From assembly GCA_022113835.1 (NCBI GenBank), contig JAILWY010000008.1, forward strand, positions 2,162,001-2,226,000: 64,000 nucleotides of DNA. Reading direction: 5' to 3'. How positions within the stretch are numbered: position 1 is the first letter of the stretch; each line of letters opens with the position of its first letter. Source of the stretch: Atopsyche davidsoni (taxonomy: Eukaryota; Arthropoda; Insecta; Trichoptera; Hydrobiosidae). Below are positions 1-13,056 of the stretch, piece by piece. The notes under the pieces are model-generated. The model saw nothing but the letters and a program-made list of their open reading frames with translations, ran no database searches and was not told the origin of the DNA. A program made the position numbers and the translations under genes.

Positions 1-3000
1 ACTACATTTTTGTATAATATTAAATAATAATTATATTCTTTAAATCCAATGACTGCTTGTATAAATATTGAACTACCTAATGATAGATAATTAATATTCA
101 TTTTTAGTGTTAGGGAAAAAAAGTCTGAGTTTAACAGACATCAGTGTTGCCAACGTGCTCTCTGCCCATACTCACCTATGGATGATCGTCTCGAGTCATT
201 ACTCACAAGTAATAACATTTATTATGGATACAATATGTGATTTACCATCCTTTCACGTTACAACGTAAACACAAGATCTTAGCATAAATTGCCACTGTTC
301 AAATTGTCACAAATATGAGTCAAATTGATGGCATAAATCCAGTCTTAGTGGTATCACCCGGAAAGAGGTGATTATATATAAACCATAGTCCACCGTTAAT
401 CAAGGTCTCAGGACGATGTATAACCACCGTTTTTTTTAGGGTGATAACATAAGCTCTAAGACAGCGTTTAGTAAGGGTACTTGCATTTCAAAATACCATC
501 TTTTGATTTTTGTAACTAAACACAATGCAATGTTGTTGTTATCTCTGCAATAATAATTTTAAATAAATACACACTATACTTAGCCATGTGAGGTGTAAGT
601 TGGTAGATGTGTTAATGGCCAACCAGTACATAGGATTTTGTACGTCTTTTCACCACAATGCTATTCTTCAGCAGGTACCCTGGAATCTCACGATTGGGCT
701 TTGACCCACCCAATGTGGTAAATTTGCTAAAATGAGATTTAATTCTAAGGCTTACTTCATCAGACAAGTATCTTTGTTTAATCAAATAAACAGTCGCAAA
801 GTGAATGTAAATGGAATTTTACATGTGTTCATAATATTAAAAATGTCCAAATATAACAAAACTAAATATGAACTATGAATTATAGATAAGAAGCCCTTAA
901 AATTGTATATTAATATCATAAATAGCTGTACAAGGGACACTTCTAGGCCCATTTTGTGCCGAGGTTGATACATACCAGTTTGATTGCTTGTCGTCATGCC
1001 CTGCTTCGTGATCTGTGTGAATAAAAAGGCTCAGCGCAAGATGGGTTCTCATAAAAAATATCAATTATTCAAGGTAAATACTAAATACTATTAAAATGCT
1101 TGTGTTGGCCCAATAAAAATATATTTGACAACGAAAACTCATTGTTTTTTTGTGGATGAAATTTTTGTATGTACTCATTACAATATCACTTGGATCATAA
1201 ATGATATATTTTTAAAGCGATGAACATAAAAGCTTTTTGTAAAGTATTTGAGATGCAGAACAAGCTTCAAGTCGGGTCACTACAGCGACCGGTATGTCTA
1301 ACTGTACGATTGAGATGCGTATGTTTAATCACTGCGGCCAGGTCAAACTGGCGGCTCAGTTTACATTGAATTGCAACGAAATACATTTTCCGTGTTCTCG
1401 TGCAGTTCAATATAAAGTCACGGGTCAGTACTTGAATGTAGAGCCGCGTGCCGGGCTGCCAGCGCGGTTTGGCCTCGCGTTCCTATACAAAGTACATTTG
1501 TACTGTTTTGCATTGTCATTCAATATGAGTTGAGATCGGAGCTTGGACTCCCGTTATGGTGAAGTAACTTTGAACACCGCCAGTTGAATTACATTGATGT
1601 CCTCTATCATTGTAACTGCGTTTATGTTTGAAGAATCATGTAGACATCATTTGTTAGGGAATCGATAAGTAAAAGCATTTAATAAAGCACAATAAATAGT
1701 ACTAAGGACGAGAGTATTTTATTTTAAAATACCTAAGTAATGCTAATGTCATATATGCTAGTATTATTCCGAGACACGTTTAACATTTCTATCAAGTTTG
1801 TATATAATCATTGTTTGTTTCTTCGGTGGACTCGCAGTTGGCTCCGCAGTATTTGCTGCGGTCTCCGATTGTCGGGCGCCAGTGCAATCATGGGCTGACA
1901 TTTTAGATCTATCATTTTTTGACGATTCAACTTATATCATTACGTAAGAATTATTAGCATTGTTAAACAGTGATTTTTTTATTTGTTTTTTTATATGAAC
2001 GGGTCCAATTATATATGATTCATTTGAAATGATTATCCATTGATCACGATTACATCCCTTAACAATGCTTTGGCACTTTTAATTAAACTAGTCTGTTTGA
2101 TTTGATATTAATCTATAATCCAAATAACATGTATTTATTATGTTATTCAAATTCTTAATGGTGTAGAAAAAAAACTTTTTAACATATTCTGTAAAGTAGA
2201 TGAAATTACTTTTTTTATAAGATCCCAACGTTTTCATAAAATCTCTATTTAATCTACTCAATCTAACCTAGAATTTTTCTGGCTTTTTACTATGTCCATG
2301 ATAGTAGAGATATTTTTTATATCATTAAGTAGATCCAAGTATTTTTAGTTCGTAAATAATACCGTTGATCGAAAAAACATTTAATATGTAATACTCGCAC
2401 ATCTGGCAACGTTTCAATTGTGAGCGAAGGTAGATAGAACAATTTAATTAAAAAAACATATCAGAAATTTCTGAATGACAACATCAGAGCGGTTCAAAGA
2501 ACTTTATGTACTTGCCCTTCTTGGAAATAATGTTATTTATTGACTTGGTTCATTTTAGTTTTCAAGCACTGAGCGTTATAATGTTTAGTACGTTTTTTGA
2601 TTTCCCTAGAACCTTCAAGAATATCATGCGAATTTATTGAAACATACCTTATTTTGACATATCATATTTATACCAAAATCATTATCAATAATAATACAAG
2701 CTGCCACAGCATCAAAGCTTGAGCTTAGTCAAATTAAAAAAAAGTAATTATTAGTTCTAAGGAAATGTTGGAAAGAAACGGTTATTGAAATGATTAGTTT
2801 CCAATTATCAGACTAATAATTATTACCACAATCAGAACTTTTTATCAATAAATTATTGGTCAATCTTCCTTGAAAACATTTCAATTAACAACACAACTGA
2901 ATGACGCGTTCTCCATCATTTTGAGTAGTTCCTTAATCTATCAAAACTTTAATATTTTTATATTGTTTCAATTTTTAATATAACGAATGCCATAAAATGC

Positions 3001-5135
3001 ATGTGTTATGTATCATAAAAAAGTGCAATGAAAACCTTCACAACTCAAAATAATAGCGTAGGTAATCGTAATAAAAATAAACGTTCAATTCCGAGTAAAA
3101 ATCTAGAATGTGAATCTTAGTGGTGACGATTTTAAGTGGACAATACTCTCCGGTAGTGACAACAGTACTGCCGCTCGTTAGTTCAACTTATTAGCGTAGC
3201 TTCAGGTTGACACTCTGGGTTTTTACATTCTAATGAATTATAGACTCTTCCGCATTAAAAATGTGAAAAAATCTTATTAGATCCCTTTAAATACATGTTA
3301 CACGTTTGTTTGTAAACGAAATGATTGTATACGGTTTTACCAGATCTTTTGCAGTATTGAGTTCCCGTGTCAGATCCGTATTGTTAGTCTTACATTTATA
3401 GTGGCTGAATAGGCGATGTATAGAAGTTGTAAGAAGAATAGATGTGTATTTTATACCAAGTGAATAGAAAATATTTGTGTAGACATGTGCTTAATTACAC
3501 TCTTTCATGATTGAACGCTGACATGTTTCATGTTTCGATATATTAGGAATTAAATAATTAGGAGGAAAATGTTCATATCTGTTATATTACTCTTTTATTT
3601 TTTTTGTGAAATGCTAATAAAGCTCTGAACGAGCCAATTACTCGCACATTTATATTATGATCTCTTGAAGTGAGAATTTGTTGAAAACCTTTTAGAAAAT
3701 TTGTTGACTAGAATTCGAGCTATCGTTTTAATGAATTTGTTGTTTGTTGGACTCATCGATTGAAATCATACAATGAAGGACGATTCTACTCGATCAATTG
3801 ATATTATTTCTCCATATTATTTGCTAAGTTGAATATGATTTTTCATCAACAGCTGATATTGAATCTCGAATCGTGAAATCGTTAAGATTTTCATATCATT
3901 CATGTACTGGTTGATTCATATAAAACTGCTGAAACAAATTACAACTTTAAACAAACTCTGAAATTTAACAATTTGAAACATTGAGCAGTTTTATATATGA
4001 ATATGAATCAGCCAGTGTGAATTGATTTACTGTCTATTTTTTTTATTGAAACTAAAAAGTATATTTATAAATATAGTTGAAAGGTTCAGCCATCTCTACA
4101 TGTTACCGCTTATTGATTTTTCTCATATTTTATTGTGTAAAAATTAAAATTTGAAAATGTTTCAAGTTTCTACAACTTTGATAAGTACTTTTGAAAAAAA
4201 AATATGTATTCATAGAGTAAGCGATTAATATGTTAAAACAGATATGTGTCAATGTTGAAATTAACTATAAAAATGCTGAGGGATTCAAGATCGCATCATG
4301 TTTTCATTGTCAACCAACTTTTAGTCACTACACATTGTTGAGATCACCCGACCGAGGGGAAGGGTCGTCCTTGTTTCTCTAATCGCCCTCGGGGAGCATT
4401 AGCAGTCAATGAGCAAATTATCGCTACAAAATACATAGCACGTTTAAATTTAAAGATATGTAACATAAATTATTTTTTTTACTTTTTCACTTATTTTTAA
4501 AAATTCAAATAGGTTATTAAAAGTAAGCGGAGATTTTCCTCTCGCATTGTTTTTAATAATCATTTCCATTGATAATATATGAGATGTGAAATTCATATTT
4601 TTAATAAAGATCAAAGATTCAACAATGAAATCGCAAATAAAAAATACACATATCTTTGAGCTTAAGCGAATTATGATTTTAAGTGGTCAAATTAAATCTA
4701 CGAGAGCTAGCGCTGCCTGCGGTTAGCCAACCAATGACGACCGGTTGCCTTAAGTTAAATTAGTCATGAAATAACTTGTTTGTAAAATGTTAATGTAATA
4801 TAATGTGTTGAGTCACTAGCAGGGAGAGTTTCTGTTACTCCCGTGTGACTCCAGCATGTACATCGTCATACCTGCCTAAAGTCACTTGGTTATAAAGTCA
4901 ATATTGATAATTACGATTAATGAAGGATGTCTTGTGAACCGACACGGCATTCGCAGTTGATATTTAATACTTTTAAGGATGATGTATCATGACATTAAAC
5001 GTGTGCAAAAATTATAAAAAGGATAATTTGACTTGTCGTATTTTTATTTTAGCCGCCTGCTTTCATTTCCTAACCTCTCTGCTGCTGTGTTAGTAGAACG
5101 TAGAAAAAATCTAGTATTTTTGCTTTACACCTGCG
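1..5135. other. AT-rich intergenic DNA, no gene recognised
   Basis: Very AT-rich sequence with frequent stops in all frames. The short ORFs near 782-997 (-) and 1294-1533 (+) show no domain, no codon bias and no splice context that would support them. Small GC-richer patches at about 1820-1900, 4340-4410 and 4700-4870 were read on both strands without a recognisable product. Confidence 0.6.
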
Positions 5136-5144
5136 TGCCGTGCT

Positions 5145-5225
5145 TATATCACCGCCTCGTACCCAGTGGTTGGCGCGCTTGCTTGCCGAACGAGGAATCC
5201 CGAGCCTGAATCCGGATGATGCAAT
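5145..5225 (+). repeat. tRNA-like (SINE-head) relic
   Basis: The stretch carries a box-A-like CAGTGGTTGGCGCGC and, about 40 bp later, a degenerate box-B-like GAGCCTGAATCC, separated by GCTTGCCGAACGAGG. This order and wording match tRNA-derived SINE heads in which CAGTGGTTAGCGC is followed by GGGTTCGAATCC. The T-loop match is damaged, so I call it a relic and not a tRNA gene. It also explains the ORF opening at 5140. Confidence 0.5.
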
Positions 5226-6810
5226 AACTTTATCAGATTTTCAAAATCCGAGAAAAGGAAGAACACTCATAGATACACAAATATATTCAATCGCTAAAGG
5301 TTTTCTTACATGTTTGTCGACATTCTTGATTTTTTGGTGTAAATGTAGCAATCAATCTATATTCTCGCTAAACTAAAGGGTCAGTATTCAAGTCAGGATT
5401 TAATGACCAGGCCACGATGAATATATTTAATATTCAAAAATTATCAAACACATGCAATGTTTACCAAATGTAGGAGCAGGTGTCGTGTGGAAATAGTGAG
5501 GTGTTGCGAATTTGCATCGGCAGTAATAAAAAAGGTATGTTATATTGGTTGAGTGCAGAAAGTCTATTGGTAAGTTAGTAGAATGAGTAAAAAATATTAA
5601 TAGTTATTTGACTAATTGATTTATATGAAAAATCTTCTCTGAAGCACAACAGGGTAAATGCCAGAGACCCAACATGTATCGCCTTTTACCAAATTGAAAA
5701 TATATTTTGTTACATTGTTTGTGGATTAATAAATTTAATCAAACACTTTTTTAATATTTTGATTTCACTATGACATTAAAAAGATATTGAATTTATTTTC
5801 TGCATAAATATATTATTTAAAAAAATATGAATACATATTTATTATTGTGTGCTTTGCTAAAAACATAGTGTTTATTTCTATAAAGCGACAGGACACTGCC
5901 GTTTGTATTGAAAAAAAGAGACTTGTCTCTTAATTTTTCAATAAAACATATTCTTACACAGTTTTTAATATTCTTCATGCTTTCAAGACATGCAATAAGG
6001 AAAAAATACACAATAAATATTTGTTTCAATCACTAAATAAAAACATTAACATTTAATCAATTTATTAATTCGATTGAACAAAAATTTCAAAAATTTGAAT
6101 AAAATAAATATAAATAATAAAGTAAAATAGAAAAATCAAATTCAACAACAACTTTAGCAATTTATGCCCTATATCACAAGTAGCATTAATATCAAAAATA
6201 CTAACATATAAACATATGATACATAGTTTAAAAATTATTGAGCATGTTAAAAAAAACACCTTAATTATAAGGAACAAATATTTTTATAAAGAACCATTAA
6301 ATATATCTTAATTATTTATAGTATAAGCACATCAATACAAATTCCCACGGATCAACCAAAACCGTAGTTATCAAGATATCAAATCGTTGCACAGGTTGTC
6401 GGATCAAAACCTCCGTTGCTTCAGGACGAGTGCTTAAGCGCTCGTGTAGTATACTAGTACAATATGCTATCTTCAGTTTTTACATACCGCGTGGCCCCGG
6501 ATTATCTAATTTTTCAGTATTTACATACAAAAAACACAAGAGAATGATATCCCTTTTTTTTAGTTTAATATATAAAATATCACTATGTTATCAATTTTGT
6601 ACAATGAGATTAAAACGAGTATAAAATAAATACTTCTTACATGCGCCAGGTTTTCCCGACAATATGAATGTGAAGCGACTGCAGTAGATTATAATAAAAT
6701 AATTAAGTTCACGATTACCGTTTATTTCATTTGGAAACACGATGAAGCTGATACCATTAATCAATTTATCAATCGGAACAATATCGGAGCTTCAGATCTA
6801 CAATATGTAG
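5226..6810. other. Intergenic, downstream of IMPACT
   Basis: AT-rich sequence beyond the IMPACT stop codon (IMPACT runs on the minus strand). The first few hundred bases left of 6811 should contain its 3' UTR. No other gene or clear mobile element was recognised. Confidence 0.5.
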
Positions 6811-9059
6811 TCAATGACCTTGAGGTACCAAACCTGCCATCACCAGCGCCTGCCTTGCTGCATTATTAATGTGACGGAATCTATCCGCACCCAAATGAGT
6901 TCCACCAAACCTAAAAAAAAAAATTGTGTTAAATACACATTTTTTTTTATTTTAAATTTAATTAATATATATGACAGATTTATTTTTTGTTTCATTGAAT
7001 AAAATAAGATTTTCAAGGGTAACAGATTTTTAAATCTTACTTTTTAAATGAAAAAGTAGTTTGTCTAATGGGTCAGAAATTCGACCTTGAAAATATCTGA
7101 CCTATCAGACTACAGTTACTACCGTTAACGCATAGGAGTAAATGTTTTAAACAAATTACGATAAGCTAAATAAAATAACTATGTTTAAAAAAAACAAAAA
7201 TAATAAAAATACTGTTTTCTTTTCTTATATGTTGTTGTTGAAGTATAATAAATATAACACGAGAGCGGGAGTCGACCGCATCGGATCGCTTATTCAATTG
7301 CTTCAGAGCAAGCAAATACAACGGATTCCTGCCACTCACAACACAATAAGCTTCAAGAAGAGTCCTCGAACGAGACTGACGATCAGCTAGTAATAGAAAC
7401 TACATATAGAATTGAAAAACCAGTACAACTTTTGAGATAGGTAATGTACATATTATTTTTAAGAAAGATCTAGTTTTTGGATTACCATCTGGAAACAATT
7501 ACAGCCGTATTATCAATATTGAGTATTGAGAGGAGTTTCAATAGTCGACTTCCAGCTGCCTTTTCTCCATCATCATCGCAGTCCTGCTGGGCTCCACAAC
7601 GCCAGGCTAGGATGTTGTGTGTGGCGTCCGCTATCTTGCGTTCACTCTTGAGTTGCGACAATATCATTCTGAAATTGGCCATCAAACCAGAATCAGTTAA
7701 AATAAGTCAAGGCTACTGTATTTGTAGAATGTGATCTTTCATAAAAACAAATAACTTTTTGATATTTACACTTATTTATATCTAAATAGATCATTTGGTT
7801 TCATATTTTAGCCGTTTTATCCAATTGTTTGATCGCCAAAAAAAGACAGAACTTGTTAATGTAATTTATAAAAACTTACGGAATTTGAAGGTGAGAAGAT
7901 ATTTTAACCACATGTGCCTGGAAGTAACTTTTTCGATCTTCAATTACATCTCCGTGTAGGATTTCTGGGCACGGAATATTACTATGATGCTGGAAGAAGT
8001 AAGATTTCTTCAAATAGTAGCTCAAGTAGTTCAAGAGTAGTTTGTAGTTGAGCTATTTATATTCATTATACTTTTTAATACAACATGTTTATTATTAAAA
8101 CACCAACAAATGTAGTTAAAATACAATATAACCTCGCTGGTATTTTATTCAAAGTAAAATCAATTTGTTAAAAATAATTGTGTCGTCGGCAGTATAAATA
8201 GACTGCGAGGAAAAGTTTAAACAATAAGGCTAGGGCGTTACCTTTTCTAGTGGTGCAAAGACAGAATTCTTTGGTTTACTAATTATTTTTGAGTTTTTGA
8301 TTTCTGGTGATTGAAGAATTTCTCGCACTTTTTCTATGTATTGATATAATACTGTTTCTCCCAAGTTATCTCTGTAAAATAAATGCAGTCAACTATAAAT
8401 CACCTTAGTCATGTATTTTGGAGTAAAAGGTCTTGAATTTTATAAATAAAAATTTAATGAGGGTGATTGATTGGATAAGTGTTCATATTGTTTAATATAG
8501 TCTCATTGTTCATATTGAATGACCGACAATATTTTCGCTAATTCAAGTTCAAGACAAGAGAAATAATAGAACATAACGTTAATAGAATGCAAATGCATGT
8601 CTGAATTATTGTTTCTTATTTGTATGAGAAACAAATGTGTACTTACAAATATACTTCATTGATTGCTGCGTGAATCAAAGTTTTATGTTCTGTGCTAAGA
8701 GAAGGTGCTGACATTTCAAAATGGGGTGGAGATTCAGAGGGATAATTCTCAGGGAGGTGGAAGAACAAGGTCAGTTCTGTTCCCTCCTCCGTCAACTTGA
8801 GACTAAAGCTATGGTCTTCCTCGCTATCCGTCGACCAGTCGTTTCCATATATGGAAACGAGGACCTCAATCTCGTCAGCCTACAATCATACTACTGTTAT
8901 ACCTCCCTGTATCAAATCATGACGCATACAAATAGTAAAGAAAAACACAGTATAATTTTCTTTTTATAAAAAAATTAAAAATTAATTATTATTTAAAATT
9001 ATTATATATATATATATATGTAGGTAAATATCTACCTGTTTTGAAATATTATCATCCAT
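6811..9059 (-). CDS. IMPACT: IMPACT homologue (RWD + UPF0029 domains), six coding exons
   Basis: IMPACT binds GCN1 and restrains GCN2, limiting eIF2-alpha phosphorylation in the cytosol. Coding exons on the minus strand: 9059-9036, 8879-8647, 8371-8242, 7989-7880, 7668-7486, 6910-6811. Every junction has GT/AG and the phases agree, giving 259 aa from MDDNISKQ to VPQGH. Residues 9 to about 112 form the RWD domain (ADEIEVLVSIYGNDW, then LPENYPSESPP). Residues about 138-259 form the IMPACT/UPF0029 domain, with PEILHGD, DRKSYFQAH, ATHNILAWRC, the signature DCDDDGEKAAG (195-205), VSRWFGG (224-230) and DRFRHINNAARQAL. The Trp227 codon is split by the last intron. At 259 aa it is shorter than the vertebrate protein of about 320 aa, but both domains are complete. 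ATG 9059 is chosen because the eight-residue first exon joins the RWD exon in frame. The family call is firm; exon edges rest on reading only. Confidence 0.93.
7258..7395 (-). other. Unexplained coding-like block in the last IMPACT intron
   Basis: A GC-richer 130-bp island in an AT-rich intron. On the minus strand one frame stays open from an acceptor-like TTTCTATTACTAG near 7395 for about 70 codons and reads LLEAYCVVSGRNPLYLLAL and QLNKRSDAVDSRSRV before turning low-complexity. It does not fit between the flanking exons, whose split Trp codon closes perfectly without it. It could be an alternative exon or a fragment of an unrecognised repeat. Confidence 0.3.
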
Positions 9060-9900
9060 TGTGACATGGGGGCTGTATATTTTCTAACCTAAAAATATTT
9101 TTTTTTGTTTTGATTGTCTAAAAATTCTTTTGACTATAAAAATAGAAAATTTTGCAGTCTTATTATTTTTCACGACTTCTTATTTATAGGCTTATATTAT
9201 GGCCACGTGATGTTTTGACATTCCAACTTTGATCATAGAAAATGTCTAGAACTGTCTCTGATAGAAATTTTGTTTATGCAAACATATATCATAGACAATA
9301 AAAAAAGGTATAAAATTAAACATCACCAATCGATTGTAATTTTATTTTATGATGCACGATAAGAATGTTTAAGTTTATATTATTTTTATTTCTTGTTGTA
9401 AATTTGTCATGCAAAATATATTGAAATTACGTCATGCAAAATATATTGAAAGTATGTTTTTATTTAAATGTTTCATTTCTATAATTTTTCTTGCTGAAGT
9501 AGTGCTTGTTTTAAACATATATTTAAATCATTCTTCTTTAATAATTATTTGTAAATAAGATTATAAAACTGTTTATTACAAATTTAATAGTATTAAAAAA
9601 CAAAAGTTTTATTTGAAAATGAAAAAAAGTAAACAATTAATTTTTTTATTAAATATATATCTATTTATAACTTTAAAATAAATATCTACATAAATAAACA
9701 AGAAATAGCATAAAAAATATTATAGATAAAAAAAAGTTATGAAATAAATATCAAGTTTTAGAGAAATAGCAACACTGCTCAATAAACTCCTGTCATTATT
9801 TCGGTCTATGTCGTATGCGCCCTGCGTATGTTTTTAATTCCATGCTAATCATATTTGCGACAATGTTTTGATTAAGATTGGCACTTGACCTTTGCCCAAA
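9060..9900. promoter_or_regulatory. Shared divergent promoter interval, IMPACT / galla-1
   Basis: IMPACT starts leftward at 9059 and galla-1 rightward at 9901, so both promoters and 5' UTRs must lie in these 841 bp unless upstream non-coding exons exist. The interval is AT-rich and has no CpG island. A 24-bp unit GTCATGCAAAATATATTGAA is tandemly duplicated at about 9406-9456. No TATA or initiator element can be assigned by eye. Confidence 0.5.
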
Positions 9901-10923
9901 ATGCTTTCGTTTTTTAGTAAACTAACTCTGAATGTGCCAGAGAAGCCAAAGCCCGATATATCCAAAGTCGCAATGGAAAAATCGGCAACGATCACAGATC
10001 TTGGCTATAAGGACGTGAATGATCTTAAAGAAACAATATACGGTGAGAATTACAAGAAAGCGAATGATTTACTTGAACATATTACAATGGTTTTAAACAA
10101 TATTTTTCTAATTGCGTCTTAAAAAAAAAAAATACCTGCACAGTATACCTAACTTATTATTTTTGATTGATATGGTTCTTTGTGACAGCAATCAATCTTT
10201 TAGATTATTATTTTTTATCTCAAACAGTTGCATAACTTGACCTAATAATAAAATCTTGAGACAGAGTAAAGACATTCTCATAATTTGACTTTTTTTATAC
10301 ATTGTTAGATTATTGAATGTTATTATTTTTTTTAGATTTTTTACGGACAATTCGAGATCCCGAAAAGCCAGCGACACTGGAAGATCTAAATGTAGTTTAC
10401 ATAGATGGAGTATTTGTCAAAGATCCTACCGCAGACAATGTCCAAGTAATAAGAGTAGAATTCAATCCTACTGTTCCACATTGCTCCTTGGCCACTCTTA
10501 TAGGATTGTGCATAAGGGTTAAAATAGAAAGGTCCATACATCACTTAATAAAGTTAGATATTTATATAAAGAAAGGAGCGCATACAACAGAACATGAAAG
10601 TGAGTTGCAAAAGAGTAATGTTATTTTTGTGTTACTAACGAAATGGGTTCACAAAATTTGCAAATCTGATTTTAACCATTAATTATTGGCTCTTCCTTTA
10701 CCAGAAGATATGCCTATTTCTTGACTCCCTCGGGGGCTCCGGTCATGTGGTGCCCTCAATAAATAATCAATATAAAGCACTTTCTTTACATCAAACTAAC
10801 AGTACTTGATTTATTTTATTTTCAGTAAATAAGCAAATAAACGACAAGGAGAGAATAGCAGCGGCAATGGAAAATCCCAATCTCCGAGAGCTTGTCGAGA
10901 AGTGTATTAAAGATGAAGACTGA
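9901..10923 (+). CDS. galla-1: MIP18-family protein, CIAO2A / galla-1 type, three exons
   Basis: A cytosolic Fe-S assembly factor of the MIP18 (DUF59) family that, within the CIA targeting complex, helps deliver clusters to apoproteins. Exons: 9901-10042, 10336-10599, 10826-10923; donors GTGAGA and GTGAGT, acceptors TTTTTTTTAG and TTATTTTCAG, phases consistent, 167 aa. ATG 9901 is the first ATG; the extension to 9892 would need a TTG start. Core motifs are [20 protein letters not shown] (46-65), [14 protein letters not shown] (93-106, with the conserved reactive Cys97) and [20 protein letters not shown] near the C-terminus. [12 protein letters not shown] favours the CIAO2A/galla-1 branch over CIAO2B/galla-2. 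An AATAAA at 11141 is a possible poly(A) signal. The family is certain; the paralogue is likely. Confidence 0.93.
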
Positions 10924-13056
10924 AACTGTTGTTTATCAATTTGAATGAAAATATTTTATCACAAGTTACTGCCTCGATATTCACGTAACAATATAAATAT
11001 TATTTTGTAAAAATCTGGTACTATTTTATTGATTTGACTGACATTTGAGATGGTTGATTTTATCTTAGTTATAGATGAAGGTTTATTAAATAACTATGTA
11101 TATTTTTTGTAGTGTGTTTTATTTCCTTTTTATGAAGTGAAATAAAGAAGGTGCTAGTTATAAAAATAAATGAAAGTATGCAGAATTATCCATTATTTCA
11201 GCTTGTCTGATTCAATAGAGTAAAATATCATTGCACATATCAAAGTACAATACTCTAATATAACCCAAAAGGATCACTTTGCTGCACAATTTCTTTTTAA
11301 ATTTGTGATCACAGTCTGTATCGGCTTCTTAATTCTTTAGTGGAATAAAAGGTAAAGGAACATAGGATTTGATATTAAAAATAAAAACGTTTTATTTCAT
11401 ATATCTTATTTATTATTAGAGATCTGAACATAATATGAAATTAAATATATGTACAGTTCACATTACAACTAACTAAATTAGAGGTAAAGTTAATAGGTAC
11501 ACACGGTTCAGTAAAACATATGTAGACTAACAAAATATTACGTAATAATACAAGTCCATACAAGATTTACATTCCCAAGCCAAAATTGGTAGTTAAAAGT
11601 TTTGTTACGAAAAAGTATAAAAAATGAACATGTCTTATAAATATTATTGATTAGAAAAATCACGAGAAATTATATATATATATTATAATTAATGGCACCG
11701 CGGTGGAGTGCCACACGACGTTCCCTGCCAAGTGGTAAGGAAAACAACGCACCTCGCGTCGGTCGGGCTCCGAGAGCTGGGGCAGGTTATATTATGCAAA
11801 GTGTCTTTCAAGCCGTTTAGGGAAAAGCATTATCGGAGTTATATATTACTTACAAAGTGTCGCCTTACATTAAACAAAGTGCAAAGTACATTTACGTATA
11901 AAACTATTCAAAAGAAGTAATATGTTTCAAGGTGTATGTCCCGTAACTAAAATTTTTGTAGAATGAACCTACCGGCGACGCAATCGCCTTCAAAGTATGT
12001 TTCAACAATAACTGTCTATAAATATATATATATTTAGAATTTAAATAAACTAATAACATTTAGTGTAACAGCAAACTAAATCTGGATTCAACATTCGCTA
12101 GATGGTTATGACAAATACGCATCTTTTTGCCTGTAAAAGTGACACAACTTGTTAAATATTTATTTAGGGTCAACTACTCAGTATGTCTAATACTCGTAAA
12201 ATAAATTATCATATGTGAAAATTTACAAAAACAAAACAATGCTAATGCATAATGTACTAACTCCGAGAGCTCATCAGTCCGAGAACTTTTGTGACAAAAT
12301 TAAATTTTTAAATTCAACTTATCCATTAGAGTAAAAAATCTTTATTTTTTATCATGGTGAACTTTTACCGAGCCCACGACTACTTTTAATATTAGAAAAT
12401 GGATCCTGACTCTAGGAAATGTCCTTTATTATAATCAACGGTGCTTACGGATTACGCCGATATAGTCCAAAACTCCCTCAAACATTAACATGAATTTGTA
12501 AAACGCACAAATCACATCACAAACTTAAGGCACTGCTCAAATAAAGAGGTCTCCCAACAAACAAGTTTGCCAACAATCGGCAAAACAATAAAATGTTGCC
12601 ATCAATTTAAAATTACATAAAAACTGTTAAAAAAAATCATGTATTTTCATATGCGAGTGTAGATAAAATAGCTCTTTTATGTAATAATATATTACATATC
12701 CAATATAAATACATTTTAACATTGCACAGTTTAAAACAATTATTGTCAAAAATATAAAAAAAAAACAAACACGCAGCCCGCTATCTGAAGCATGCGAACT
12801 TTTGAAAATTGATCTTTAACTAAGTTAAAACCATAAATACAATATATTTTAATTTGATCAAATAAGCGTATTCGGTATAAAAACCCACAAGAATGATTCC
12901 GTCATAGATTAGGCAATTTGTTCAAATAAGACAGAATAAATCGTATTGCACAAAAAATCCAGATAAAGGGTTGCGAGACTTTAAACAATTTTCTCCGGGT
13001 TAACGGGAGACAGTACACAGCAGGAATACTTATAACGAGTTACACTGTTGACTAAG
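10924..13056. other. Convergent 3' regions of galla-1 and exuperantia
   Basis: galla-1 ends at 10923 (+) and exuperantia at 13057 (-). A plus-strand AATAAA lies at 11141, and TTTATT-rich sequence at 11390-11415 could hold the minus-strand poly(A) signal, which would give exuperantia a 3' UTR of about 1.6 kb. The GC-rich island at 11692-11830 stands out inside it. No other gene was recognised. Confidence 0.5.
11692..11830. other. GC-rich island in the probable exuperantia 3' UTR
   Basis: About 140 bp of clearly higher GC in AT-rich DNA. It contains the hairpin-capable GGCACCGCGGTGGAGTGCC (arms GGCAC and GTGCC). A plus-strand ATG (11692) is followed by MAPRWSATRRSLPS and a GTAAGG donor-like site, and the minus strand also has a short open frame. 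Neither protein is recognisable, so I record only the composition and the hairpin. Confidence 0.35.
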
